From JAGNNV01 sp039932395 (GTDB lineage: Bacteria > Acidobacteriota > Vicinamibacteria > Fen-336 > JAGNNV01), in assembly GCA_039932395.1 (NCBI GenBank), contig JBDTQB010000019.1, positions 1 through 27,352 on the forward strand: DNA of 27,352 nt. Reading direction: 5' to 3'. The notes beneath the pieces are model-generated. The model searched no databases, was not told the origin of the DNA, and worked only from the letters and a program-made list of their open reading frames with translations. Below, piece after piece: positions 6,659-15,757 of the stretch; position 1 is the first letter of the stretch; each line of letters opens with the position of its first letter. Position numbers and translations under genes: made by a program.

Positions 6659-7663
6659 GTGCCCGCGTGTATCGTGATTCGTAACGACCCCTTGAACCGC
6701 ACTCTTCTCTTCATCCTCAAGGTCGTGGTCTCGGCGGGGCTGCTTGTCTACCTGCTCCAGAGCGTCGACCTCGCGGACGTCTACCGGCACTTCGTGGAAG
6801 GCGACCACGAACTCTTTGGCGTCTCCGTGGTGATCTACTTCGTGGTGGTCATCCTGTCCACCGTTCGCTGGATGGTGCTCCTTCGCGCGGTCGGCGGTCA
6901 GGCCGACTTCCGCAAGCTGACGGAGTCCTACATGGTCTCGGCCTTCTTCGCGAATTTCCTGCCGAGCAATGTGGGTGGCGATGTGGTGCGGGTCCAGGAG
7001 GCGGCGAAGGCGGCGGGGTCGCATACCGCGTCGCTCGCGGTCGCGGCCGTGGATCGGATCGCCGGGTTTGTCGCGCTGTATTTCATCGCGGCCCCGGCCT
7101 TTCTCTTCGGCGGCCCGGCGCTGCGCGGCTTGAGCGGCGCACGGTTCATTCTCATCGGCCTGACCGCTCTCTTCTCGGTCATGGGCGTGCTGTTCCTCCG
7201 AGCGGGTCTCGTGACACGCATTGTCGAGATCATCGGGTTGAAGAGGCTCCCTTGGGTTTACGAGAAGTTCGCGACCCTTCAGGCCGCCATTCAGTCCTTC
7301 CGCCAGAGCAAGGCAGCACTCGTGAAGGCGTTTTTGCTCTCTCTCGTTCTCCAGTTCCTGGGCGTTTCCTACTTCTATTTCGTGGCGCGCGCGCTGAGGA
7401 TTCCTCTGGATCTGGGGGTCGCTCTGCTGATGGTTCCGCTCTGCGTGCTGATTCAAGCTTTGCCGATCTCCTTCAACGGCTGGGGCGTTCGCGAAGGCGT
7501 CTACGTTCTGTACTTCAGGCAGGTGGGCCTTCCGAAGGAAAGCGCGCTCGCGTTTTCGATCGTGGCCGCGGCCCTCGTCGTGCTGCTCTCGATCTCCGGT
7601 TTGCTTGTCTGGCTGGCGAGGAGGTCGGAGACGACGCCTCCAGCCGATCCGGCGCTGTCATGA
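6659..7663 (+). CDS. Flippase-like integral membrane protein (lysylphosphatidylglycerol synthase TM region / AglD family)
   Basis: The product is 334 residues from a GTG at 6659; a second GTG at 6674 would remove five residues and is equally plausible. About eight hydrophobic segments are visible. Family-typical stretches include a first helix followed by a D-x-x-x-V-Y-R-H-F stretch, the loop FFANFLPSNVGGDVVRV, and the late NGWGVREGVYVLYF motif. This is the membrane domain found in MprF without its synthase part. Stand-alone versions are thought to move lipid-linked intermediates or lipids across the membrane. The ATG of the next gene overlaps the stop (ATGA at 7660-7663), so it is co-translated with a membrane-anchored SGNH hydrolase. 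This fits a role in surface glycan or lipid assembly. Confidence 0.85.
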   Translation: MPACIVIRNDPLNRTLLFILKVVVSAGLLVYLLQSVDLADVYRHFVEGDHELFGVSVVIYFVVVILSTVRWMVLLRAVGGQADFRKLTESYMVSAFFANFLPSNVGGDVVRVQEAAKAAGSHTASLAVAAVDRIAGFVALYFIAAPAFLFGGPALRGLSGARFILIGLTALFSVMGVLFLRAGLVTRIVEIIGLKRLPWVYEKFATLQAAIQSFRQSKAALVKAFLLSLVLQFLGVSYFYFVARALRIPLDLGVALLMVPLCVLIQALPISFNGWGVREGVYVLYFRQVGLPKESALAFSIVAAALVVLLSISGLLVWLARRSETTPPADPALS

Positions 7664-8703
7664 CCGAAAGCGGATCCGCTCCCGGTCCGACATCCAAACG
7701 ACGGAGTCGCGGAGAACTGCTGCTCCTTCTGCTCGGCCTCACGATCGCCGCTGTTGGGCTGGAACTGGTGTGCCGCCTGATCGAAACCCACGCTCCTCCC
7801 AAGCTTGGCTACGCCCCCGTCCGCGGACATCGGTCGCGAGAACCGCAAAATGCGGCGGGCTATCGCGACACGGAGCACGCGAGAGTGAAGCCCGCCTCGG
7901 TGCATCGGGCGGTGTTCCTTGGAGATTCATTCACGTATGGCGTCGGGGTCCTATTGGATGACACCTATCCAAAAAGAGTTGAGCGCGCGCTGTCGGCCTC
8001 GCGCGCAGAAACCTGGGAATCGCTCGTTTTCGCTGTTCCGGGGATCGACAGCGAACAGGAGGAGCAGATCTTCGAGAATGAAGCGCTCGCCTATTCGCCC
8101 GACGTCGTTGTCCTCGGCTACGTCCTGAACGATGCTGAGGACGAGAACGCCGCCGAGATCCGACGCGCGGCTGAGTGGACGGAACACGAACGGGAAAAGG
8201 CGAATCCTGCCTGGTGGCGCAAATCGGCGTTTCTTTCTCTCGTAGGCGACCGACTTCATGCCACCCGCGAGAACCACGACCGCATCGCCAATCACCTTGC
8301 GCTCTATCAGAGCAACGCGCCAGGCTTTCTCTCGGTGAGAAAATCGATCGCGCGCATGGCGTCTCTCTGCCAGGACCGTCACATCCCGTTCGTGGTCCTT
8401 GTTTTTCCGCTCTTCGCCAACCCGCTCAATGACTCTTATCCCTTCAAGTCCATTCACGAGAAGGTCGACGCGTTGTGCCGATCATTGGGCGCGCACGTCG
8501 TCGACCTATTGCCTTCCTACCGCGACCTGGACTGGCATCTGCTCGTGGTGGAAGGAGAACACGACGAGCATCCAAATGAAGTCGCACATCGGATCGCCGC
8601 CCAGGGCTTGGTGGCGGAACTTTCCTCGATCCTTCGTCCGCGCGCTCAGCCGAGCAAGGTGGGCTCTTACCAGCCCCTTGCCGCCGGCCGCGCAGATTCC
8701 TAA
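7660..8703 (+). CDS. Membrane-anchored SGNH/GDSL hydrolase family protein
   Basis: The product is 347 residues. The start is the ATG overlapping the previous stop by 4 bp; the same frame is open far upstream but has no better start. Residues 19-38 form a single Leu-rich membrane anchor after a basic N-terminus, so the domain faces the periplasm or outside. Motifs are FLGDS with Ser90, GYVLND with Asn157-Asp158, and HDEH with Asp302 and His304. It is a paralogue of the gene at 197-1180, with shared FPLFAN/FPILGN, YP(F/Y)K and VDLLP segments. The pairing with a flippase-like protein and the nearby acyltransferase supports a role in acylating or deacylating exported glycan or lipid precursors. 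It converges on the methyltransferase gene with only 10 bp between stops and no visible terminator. Confidence 0.87.
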   Translation: MTESGSAPGPTSKRRSRGELLLLLLGLTIAAVGLELVCRLIETHAPPKLGYAPVRGHRSREPQNAAGYRDTEHARVKPASVHRAVFLGDSFTYGVGVLLDDTYPKRVERALSASRAETWESLVFAVPGIDSEQEEQIFENEALAYSPDVVVLGYVLNDAEDENAAEIRRAAEWTEHEREKANPAWWRKSAFLSLVGDRLHATRENHDRIANHLALYQSNAPGFLSVRKSIARMASLCQDRHIPFVVLVFPLFANPLNDSYPFKSIHEKVDALCRSLGAHVVDLLPSYRDLDWHLLVVEGEHDEHPNEVAHRIAAQGLVAELSSILRPRAQPSKVGSYQPLAAGRADS

Positions 8704-8713
8704 GCGAATGCGT

Positions 8714-9445
8714 CTAGGAAGAGGCGGGCAGCGCGAGGTCGCCGGGCGCGAACGGAGGTTCGTGCGGGCCATTGGACAATGGTCGGCGGAGGACCTTGAA
8801 GCTGTGATGGTTGTACGTCTTGGTTCGCACGACGTCCAGAAAGGGCGCGGGAAAAGGCTCGAGTTCGCGCAACGCCGCGATCTGATCGAGCGGGACGGGA
8901 GTCTTCTCGGGAATGTCGTTCCATCCAAGGATCAAAGCGCCACCCGGCGAGAGTGCCCGGACACAGGCGCTCATCGCGGTTTCGATCGCGGCCGGCTGAT
9001 CCAAGCCCCATCCGATGACGCCGTTGCAAACAATGAGATCAAGCGACCCGTCGGGGAAATACTTCCCCAGCGAGGCCAGGTCGCCCACCACGTGATTCCT
9101 GCCGCCGAAACGAGCCCGGCCGGGGTCCACCTCCAGAGTCGTGTAGTTGCGATCCCTGAACATCGCCTCATAGTGGCGGGTGTACCAATCGCATCCGACG
9201 AAAAGCACGCGCTGGTACCGCGGATCGGCGCTGAAATGAGGCAGAATTTCACCGTCGAGCGCCTTGCGGTCCAGAGTCTGCCGAACCGCAGGCTTCCGGG
9301 TGATCCCGCTGAGTCCCCGGAGGCCGAGGACAAAGAGGATCTCCGCTCCCTTCCAGACCTTGCGGTGAAGGAGCGCGACCAGGACAGTGTGGATGTGAAT
9401 CAAGGCGGCACACTGTACATGATGGCTGGACAGACTCCCTAGCAT
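8714..9445 (-). CDS. Class I SAM-dependent methyltransferase
   Basis: The product is 243 residues. The Rossmann motif I is degenerate but recognisable as VLFVGCDWYTR (residues 80-90), followed by the acidic strand end TLEVD (Asp106). A GDLASLG segment, then LDLIVCNGVIGWGLD (motif IV-like) and LSPGGALILGW (post-motif III) complete the fold. Residues 1-55 are mildly hydrophobic and could be an N-terminal helix or a membrane-proximal region. The methyl acceptor is unknown. Methyltransferases of this shape are common beside surface-polysaccharide genes, which agrees with the neighbours on both sides. It is divergent from the membrane/spermidine-synthase fusion gene, with 76 bp between starts. Confidence 0.85.
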   Translation of the reverse strand: MLGSLSSHHVQCAALIHIHTVLVALLHRKVWKGAEILFVLGLRGLSGITRKPAVRQTLDRKALDGEILPHFSADPRYQRVLFVGCDWYTRHYEAMFRDRNYTTLEVDPGRARFGGRNHVVGDLASLGKYFPDGSLDLIVCNGVIGWGLDQPAAIETAMSACVRALSPGGALILGWNDIPEKTPVPLDQIAALRELEPFPAPFLDVVRTKTYNHHSFKVLRRPLSNGPHEPPFAPGDLALPASS

Positions 9446-9521
9446 CGTATGACGGGATGCGTTGGGATTGAAGCCTTGAAGTCAGCGTTATATCCTCTGC
9501 CCGCTTGAGCCAGACCAAATC

Positions 9522-11765
9522 ATGAGCCGGGCCCTGCCGCGTCGCGATATCCGGTTCGCGACCTTCTTTTTCTTCCTGAGCGGTGCCGCGGCCCTCGTCT
9601 ACCAGGTGGCTTGGCAAAGGCTCCTCGGTTTCACCACCGGAGTCGCGGTGCATTCCGTCGCCATCATCACCGCGGCGTTCATGGCCGGGCTCGGGATCGG
9701 CAGTCACGTCGGCGGGAACATGTCGGCGCGCATGTCTCGACGCAAGGCGCTGGTCGCGTTCGGGGTGATCGAACTGGCGGTCGCGGCATTTGCCGCGGTC
9801 AGCGTTCCGTTTTATTACGGCCTCCTCTACCGCGATTTGCCTCAGCTCTACGACGGGATGTTGATGGCCACCATCACCCATTTTCTGTCCCTGCTGCCCC
9901 CGACCGCGTTGATGGGAATGTCGCTGCCGTTTCTGGTCCGCGGCCTCGTGCGGGATCAAGAGGACGCGCCTCGCACCATCGGACTCCTCTATGGCGCGAA
10001 TGCATTGGGCGCATCGGCGGGAGCATTTCTGACGCCCTGGCTGCTCATTCGCTTCCTGGGCGTGACGGGCGCTATCTGGGTGGGCGCGTGTGGAAGCGCC
10101 CTGGCCGGCCTGGGCTCTCTCCTTCTCGCGCGCTCGTACTCGAAGGAGACGACCGAAGCTCCCGCGAGCGACGCGCCGCCTGCCTCCGTCTTCGAAACCG
10201 ATGAGCCCTCGTCTTCGTTCCAGCGATGGGTCATCCTCTACGCCCTGTCCGGCTTCGTCTCTCTATCGCTTGAAGTGGTGTGGTTCCGCGTTCTGGACGT
10301 GGCGGCGAAGGGCGGCGCCTTTGCGTTCGGCACGCTGCTGTCGGTTTACCTGCTGGGTCTTGCCGCGGGTACGTTCGTCGCGGCGCGTGGAGCGGCGCGC
10401 ATCCGCCGGCCTTTGACCGTCTTCCTGACCTGTCAGATCGGGGTCGTGGTGGTGACGGTGCTGGCGCACACCCTGCTCGTCTGGCTCCCGGCCGATTGGC
10501 CGGGAATCTCGTGGATCGTGGCCTATGGCAAGACGCCGTACGGCGTTCACCTTCGCGCCGCAAGTCTCTGGGAATTCTTCGTCGTCTACCTTGGATTGCC
10601 GCTCGCGCTGTTCGGTCCATCAACCTTTCTGATGGGCTTCGGATTCCCTGTCCTGCAGCGTGCGACCCAGACGGATCCGAGCGGCAGTGGACGCACGGTC
10701 GGACTGCTTCAGGCCGCGAATATCGCCGGCTGCACGCTGGGCAGTCTTTTCACGGGTCTCGTCCTGCTCGACACCGTGGGAACCGCAGGCGTCTTCAAGG
10801 TCCTGACCTTCATCTCATTTCTCATAGCACTTGGCGGACTGAGCGCCACGAAGCAGACGCGATTTGCCTGGCTGGCGGCAGGGCTGCTTCTTCTCGGCAT
10901 CACCTTCCCGAGCAATGAACATCTGTGGCTCCGCATTCATGGCGATCCGGACCCGAAGGAATCACTGGTCGAAGAAGACGCCGCGAGCGTCACCCTGCTC
11001 ACACCCGAGGCTGATCGCTACAAGCTCTGGATCAACGGGCGTCACAACAGCTGGCTTCCCTATGGATGGCTCCATACCGCCATTGGTGCGTTCCCTGCGC
11101 TCGTTCATCCAAACCCGATCGATGTCGCGGTGATCGGCATGGGTTCAGGCGACACCGCGTGGGCCGCCGCGTCCCGCGCCGAGACGCAGCATGAGTACGT
11201 GTTCGAGATCGCGTCCAGCCAACCCCGGCTGATGACTCGCATTTCGGTCAAGCCCACGATGTCCCGCGTGCACGAATTCCTCTCCGACCCGCGCATCACC
11301 ATCGTCAAGGACGACGGACGACGGCGTCTTCATGCGGACGGCCGCAAATACGACATCATCGTGGCCGATGCCATCGACACCGACTCAACGATGAGCAACA
11401 CCCTCTACTCGGTCGAGTTCTATCGTCTGGTGGCCGACACCCTCAAGCCCGGCGGACTCATGTGCGTGCTCGCGAAGACCACACGCATCCGCGCGGCGGC
11501 GCAGCGCGCTTTCCCCTACGCGGTCACATTCCGCGACGATCTTCTGCTCGTCAGTTCGTCACCCATCGTGATCGACAAGGAGGGGTGGATCGCTCGACTC
11601 CACACGCAGCGGATGATCGACTACCTCGGGAAAGCGCGGACCCGCGAAATCGCGCAGTTCATCGAAGGTGCGGCCTACGCGAAGCCTACCGACGGCCACG
11701 CTGACGTCAATTGGGACCTGGAACCGAAGGATGAGTTCGTGCGCCCCTTCCCCGCAAAGCGATAG
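9522..11765 (+). CDS. Fused MFS-like membrane domain / spermidine synthase-like protein
   Basis: The product is 747 residues. The N-terminal ~515 residues carry about 13-14 membrane segments in two related halves. The first opens with SGAAALVYQVAWQRLL (residues 20-35) and the second with ALSGFVSLSLEVVWFRVL (about 242-259); this repeated pattern is typical of the family. The C-terminal ~220 residues form a Rossmann domain with VIGMGSGDT (about 537-545) where polyamine synthases have a GGGDG-type motif. It continues with YDIIVADAIDTD and YSVEFYRLVADTLKPGG. The altered glycine motif and membrane fusion make true spermidine synthesis uncertain. The enzyme may transfer an aminopropyl or other SAM-derived group to a membrane-associated substrate. 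No SAM decarboxylase gene is nearby. Confidence 0.9.
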   Translation: MSRALPRRDIRFATFFFFLSGAAALVYQVAWQRLLGFTTGVAVHSVAIITAAFMAGLGIGSHVGGNMSARMSRRKALVAFGVIELAVAAFAAVSVPFYYGLLYRDLPQLYDGMLMATITHFLSLLPPTALMGMSLPFLVRGLVRDQEDAPRTIGLLYGANALGASAGAFLTPWLLIRFLGVTGAIWVGACGSALAGLGSLLLARSYSKETTEAPASDAPPASVFETDEPSSSFQRWVILYALSGFVSLSLEVVWFRVLDVAAKGGAFAFGTLLSVYLLGLAAGTFVAARGAARIRRPLTVFLTCQIGVVVVTVLAHTLLVWLPADWPGISWIVAYGKTPYGVHLRAASLWEFFVVYLGLPLALFGPSTFLMGFGFPVLQRATQTDPSGSGRTVGLLQAANIAGCTLGSLFTGLVLLDTVGTAGVFKVLTFISFLIALGGLSATKQTRFAWLAAGLLLLGITFPSNEHLWLRIHGDPDPKESLVEEDAASVTLLTPEADRYKLWINGRHNSWLPYGWLHTAIGAFPALVHPNPIDVAVIGMGSGDTAWAAASRAETQHEYVFEIASSQPRLMTRISVKPTMSRVHEFLSDPRITIVKDDGRRRLHADGRKYDIIVADAIDTDSTMSNTLYSVEFYRLVADTLKPGGLMCVLAKTTRIRAAAQRAFPYAVTFRDDLLLVSSSPIVIDKEGWIARLHTQRMIDYLGKARTREIAQFIEGAAYAKPTDGHADVNWDLEPKDEFVRPFPAKR

Positions 11766-11799
11766 CCCGATCGCCCGGTTCTAATCGCGTAACATCCAG

Positions 11800-12384
11800 A
11801 TGATGTCTGCCGTCAGCCCGGGTCCGACCTTCAAACAGCAACAGGTCGGCGAGCATGTCCGGCGTCTGCGGGAACAGGCCCGACTTTCGGTGCGAGCCCT
11901 GGCCGCCCAGACCGACTTCTCGCCCAGCTTCATTTCGCAACTCGAAAACGCGCAGGTGTCGCCGTCGATCCAATCGATGGAGAGGATCGCGAACGCGCTC
12001 GGAATCACGCTGGGTGCCTTCTTTGCGGCCATTGGGCCCGGAGAAGGCGGGCTGATCCTTAAGCGGTCCGAACGTGAGCGCGTTCCCAGCTCGTGGTCGA
12101 ACGCTGAAATCGAATCTCTTGGCCGGTCGACTCCGCGCAGGAGGCTCGATCCTCTGCTTATTCGCCTCGATCCGGGCGGACGCAGCGGAAAACACCCGGT
12201 GACGCAGCGGGCTGAGGAATTCGGAATGGTCCTCAAGGGCAAAGTCACGCTTCGACTGGGCCCGGACGAGCACAATCTCAAGGCGGGCGACTCCGTGACT
12301 CTTCTGCCGGGCGAGCTGCGACTTTGGATCAATACGTCCAAGGCCCCGTGCGAGATTCTCCTCGTCGGACTGCAGATCGCGTGA
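11800..12384 (+). CDS. XRE-family transcriptional regulator with C-terminal cupin domain
   Basis: The product is 194 residues, with tandem ATGs at 11800 and 11803 as possible starts. Residues 17-72 form a helix-turn-helix of the XRE type (VGEHVRRLREQARLSVRALA, then SPSFISQLENAQVSPSIQSM). Residues about 110-190 form a cupin barrel with an EFGMVLKGKVTL strand and AGDSVTLLPGELRLW. This architecture belongs to small-molecule sensing repressors or activators such as those of polyamine, amino-acid or sugar metabolism. It lies 34 bp downstream of the membrane/spermidine-synthase fusion, and the PuuR-like architecture makes a link with polyamines tempting. That link is only inference from position. 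The effector and operator are unknown. Confidence 0.9.
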   Translation: MMSAVSPGPTFKQQQVGEHVRRLREQARLSVRALAAQTDFSPSFISQLENAQVSPSIQSMERIANALGITLGAFFAAIGPGEGGLILKRSERERVPSSWSNAEIESLGRSTPRRRLDPLLIRLDPGGRSGKHPVTQRAEEFGMVLKGKVTLRLGPDEHNLKAGDSVTLLPGELRLWINTSKAPCEILLVGLQIA

Positions 12385-12554
12385 ATCCGTCCCATCCGGT
12401 TTGGCGCCATTCGGTCAAGCGCGATATGGTTGGGGATTAGCCGATCTGCGCGAGAGGCCTCCGCCCCAAGGCGGCCTCACAACAAACGAGCCTCTTGCAG
12501 AGTCGACGCCTTGAAGGCCTCGGCGCAGCGGGAACCTTTAGGAGAACACTGACG

Positions 12555-13112
12555 ATGAAGCCATCCATTCGACTTAGCCTTGCGTGCCTCGCCATCCCCT
12601 TCGCCTTTGCGATTTCCAGTTGTGGCGACGGTCTCGACGCCCCCACGGCCAACGCGACACCCACCCCGACTCCGCGCGCCAGCGCCACGCCCACAGCCAC
12701 TCCAACGCCTGCGGCAACTCCGACCCCATCAGGGTCCGCGAGTTGCACCCTGCCCGCTCGTCCCGATTGCGGCAATAGCGGATGCTGCAATGAAGGGGGC
12801 ACGCCCCTTTTCAACGCTCAGATCAACGACGCCCAGGCCGAACTTGAGCGCAGTCGTCCCGACATCTTCTTCAGCGACGGATCGCTGAGGCTCGACGAAC
12901 TCGAGTACACCGACCTGCTCGCGACCACCCTCATGCGCATGAATCCCGGCATGTGCGCGCGTGGCGGCGGGCGCAACGGGGAGTCCTATTCCAAGGACGA
13001 AGTCGTCATCAAGACCGACAACAGCGTCTCTCAGAACATCGACGTCATCATCGGCAGCAGCCACTCTCCGTACATCGGCGGCCGCTACACCTGCCGCCCG
13101 GCCAGCTTCTAG
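12555..13112 (+). CDS. Cys-rich lipoprotein with Thr/Pro linker, function unknown
   Basis: The product is 185 residues from the ATG at 12555, with AGGAGA about 9 nt upstream. A signal peptide ends at the lipobox ISSC (Cys23). Residues ~34-60 are a low-complexity Thr-Pro-Ala linker, probably a flexible tether. The mature domain contains six further cysteines: Cys64, the Cys72/77/78 cluster in DCGNSGCC, one in MCARG and one in YTCRP near the end. This could allow three disulfides. There is no catalytic motif that I recognise and I cannot place it in a family. It probably stands alone: about 170 bp separate it from the regulator gene, and a strong terminator follows. Confidence 0.75.
   Translation: MKPSIRLSLACLAIPFAFAISSCGDGLDAPTANATPTPTPRASATPTATPTPAATPTPSGSASCTLPARPDCGNSGCCNEGGTPLFNAQINDAQAELERSRPDIFFSDGSLRLDELEYTDLLATTLMRMNPGMCARGGGRNGESYSKDEVVIKTDNSVSQNIDVIIGSSHSPYIGGRYTCRPASF
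12657..12732 (+). repeat. Low-complexity Thr/Pro/Ala-coding tract
   Basis: Degenerate ACNCCN-type units encode alternating Thr-Pro and Ala-Thr dipeptides in the lipoprotein linker. Units vary at the third codon position, so this is protein-level low complexity and not a recent expansion of an exact DNA repeat. Confidence 0.6.
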
Positions 13113-13154
13113 GAAGACTGAGCGGGGTTCAGGCCCCGCTCGTTCGATCACAAG

Positions 13155-13178
13155 GGCGGCGAGACATCGCCGCCTTTT
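13155..13178. terminator. Bidirectional intrinsic terminator between convergent genes
   Basis: Arms GGCGGCGA (13155-13162) and TCGCCGCC (13167-13174) pair perfectly around a GACA loop. TTTT follows on the plus strand; an AA just before the stem (13152-13153) gives only a weak T tract in the other direction. It lies between the lipoprotein stop (13112) and the stop of the leftward glycosyltransferase (13197). A second perfect hairpin, GAGCGGGG/CCCCGCTC at 13120-13141, precedes it but lacks a T tract. Confidence 0.8.
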
Positions 13179-13196
13179 GTATTTCCGGCGGACGAC

Positions 13197-14549
13197 TCAG
13201 ACGCCGCAGAGCGGAGCGAAGCCTTCGTACGTGGGCGCCGCCGTGAATCCGAAGTCACCAGCCTGGTCGAAGAGTGATGGTGCCCAGAGGAGGCCCAGCG
13301 CCACGACAAGCGCCAGTTGCAAGGCCCGTCGGCCCGCGCTGCGCCCTTCCATGCACTGGTGGTCGAACAGGCTGGCCGCCATAATCATGAAGGCCGGTAA
13401 GACGGGCAGGCGATAGCGCGCGAAGCCGTGCGTCGCGATATGCAGCAGCAGGTAGGCGACGATGAGCCCGACGAGAAACACGCTCTGCCGATTCAGGCGA
13501 AGGCGTGATGCGGCGACCACCGTCGCCCCCGCAATCAGGATCCATGGAAAAAGGACAACGACCGCGGCGGCGCGGTAGTCGGAACAGGTGGCCGCTCCGT
13601 AGGCGCCGCGCCTGATGTGGATCAGCGCGAGCGAATCGACTTCGGCGAGCAGCGGCCCTTCGTCGCGAATCTTCTCGAACAGCCACCATGGCTGGCGACT
13701 GAGAATCGCCTTGATGCCCTCCGCTCGTGCGAAGACGAACTGATCGACCTTGCCTTCGTTCTTGTAGTACTCGTCGTAAACCTCGCCGCGCGTGAGTGTC
13801 GTGTTCCCTTGATACAGATTCAGTCCGCCTCCGGTGGAGACGGGAATGAAGGCGCCGAACTGCATCCAGTTCCTGATCGTCCACGGAGCCACCACCACGA
13901 TCATCGACAACAACACGGTCGCGCCCAGCCTCCAGCGCGCGCGGGGACGGTTCCAGGCGAGCCACACCGTGGCCAGGGGAACAAGATAGAGGATAGTTTC
14001 GCGCGTCAGCACTGAGAGGCCGAGCAGCAGTCCCGCGACCGCGGCGGTCTTCACGGAGCCCGACTCATCGGCGCTCAAAACTCGTTCGATTCCCCACCAG
14101 AGGATCGCGAGAAACAAGGTCTCGCACCAGAAGTGCGCCGAATACCAGATCAATTCGGGATAGAAGGCAGCGAAACAGGCGGCGGCAAGACCAGTGTGGA
14201 GGCCAATGAGCCGCCTCCCCGCATGTGCCACCGCAGGAATCAGCAGACTGCCAAGAAGCACCTGGACGATCTTGATGGCGGTCAGGCTTCCGAAAACCAT
14301 GTTCATGGCGGCGAGGAAATACGGATAGAGCGGCGGATGAAAAATCGGATAGTTGGCGAAAGGCGAGAAGTGCGCGGCCGGAATCCGGCTCAGCGCCATC
14401 AGCCACATGGTCTCGTCGGCGATCGGATGGGTCGTGGGTTCGAGCCAGATGAACAGAAGTCGAAGCACGGCCCCGCTCACCCAGACGACGCCGACACGCC
14501 TTGACCAGGCGGCAGCGGACGACGATCGCAGTTCAGGGTCTTGAATCAC
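13197..14549 (-). CDS. GT39-like (GT-C fold) membrane glycosyltransferase
   Basis: The product is 450 residues with about ten to eleven membrane segments. The first extracytoplasmic loop contains the acidic pair ADE (Asp45-Glu46), then FSPFANYPIFHPPLYPYFLA. Both are characteristic of the dolichyl-phosphate-mannose-protein mannosyltransferase/ArnT-like group, where the Asp is catalytic. A positively charged loop follows LLLGLSVLTRETILYLVPL, and a predicted exposed region with GGGLNLYQGNT lies mid-protein, which is also typical. Such enzymes transfer a sugar from a polyprenyl-phosphate donor to an exported acceptor. The acceptor (lipid A, glycan or protein) cannot be told. It diverges from the HtrA gene across 71 bp that contain a small palindrome. 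Confidence 0.85.
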   Translation of the reverse strand: MIQDPELRSSSAAAWSRRVGVVWVSGAVLRLLFIWLEPTTHPIADETMWLMALSRIPAAHFSPFANYPIFHPPLYPYFLAAMNMVFGSLTAIKIVQVLLGSLLIPAVAHAGRRLIGLHTGLAAACFAAFYPELIWYSAHFWCETLFLAILWWGIERVLSADESGSVKTAAVAGLLLGLSVLTRETILYLVPLATVWLAWNRPRARWRLGATVLLSMIVVVAPWTIRNWMQFGAFIPVSTGGGLNLYQGNTTLTRGEVYDEYYKNEGKVDQFVFARAEGIKAILSRQPWWLFEKIRDEGPLLAEVDSLALIHIRRGAYGAATCSDYRAAAVVVLFPWILIAGATVVAASRLRLNRQSVFLVGLIVAYLLLHIATHGFARYRLPVLPAFMIMAASLFDHQCMEGRSAGRRALQLALVVALGLLWAPSLFDQAGDFGFTAAPTYEGFAPLCGV

Positions 14550-14551
14550 AG

Positions 14552-14565
14552 ATGGCCGAGGCCAT
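14552..14565. promoter_or_regulatory. Short palindrome in the divergent GT39/HtrA gap
   Basis: ATGGCC and GGCCAT are separated by GA, a perfect 6+2+6 bp inverted repeat starting 3 bp from the glycosyltransferase start. In GC-rich DNA such a site can occur by chance. A weak operator is possible but there is no second line of evidence. Confidence 0.25.
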
Positions 14566-14620
14566 TATCCGCGACAGAGCCCTTTGGGGGTGGACCTTCC
14601 ACGAAGCCTAGAATCGGCGC

Positions 14621-15751
<1,131 letters not shown>

Positions 15752-15757
15752 CTCGCG

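Noticed and set aside
7252..7659. Upstream extension of the SGNH hydrolase frame
   Set aside because: The frame is open but encodes Arg/Ser-rich shadow sequence over the flippase gene. The ATG at 7660 overlapping the stop gives the proper anchor sequence.
12385..12554. Imperfect stem GAGG..CCGCC/GGCGG..CCTC upstream of the lipoprotein as a riboswitch or terminator
   Set aside because: It has a three-base bulge and no T tract or conserved aptamer-like sequence, so chance pairing in GC-rich DNA is more likely.
13120..13141. First perfect hairpin after the lipoprotein gene as an intrinsic terminator
   Set aside because: No T tract follows. The second hairpin at 13155-13178 has one and is the better candidate.
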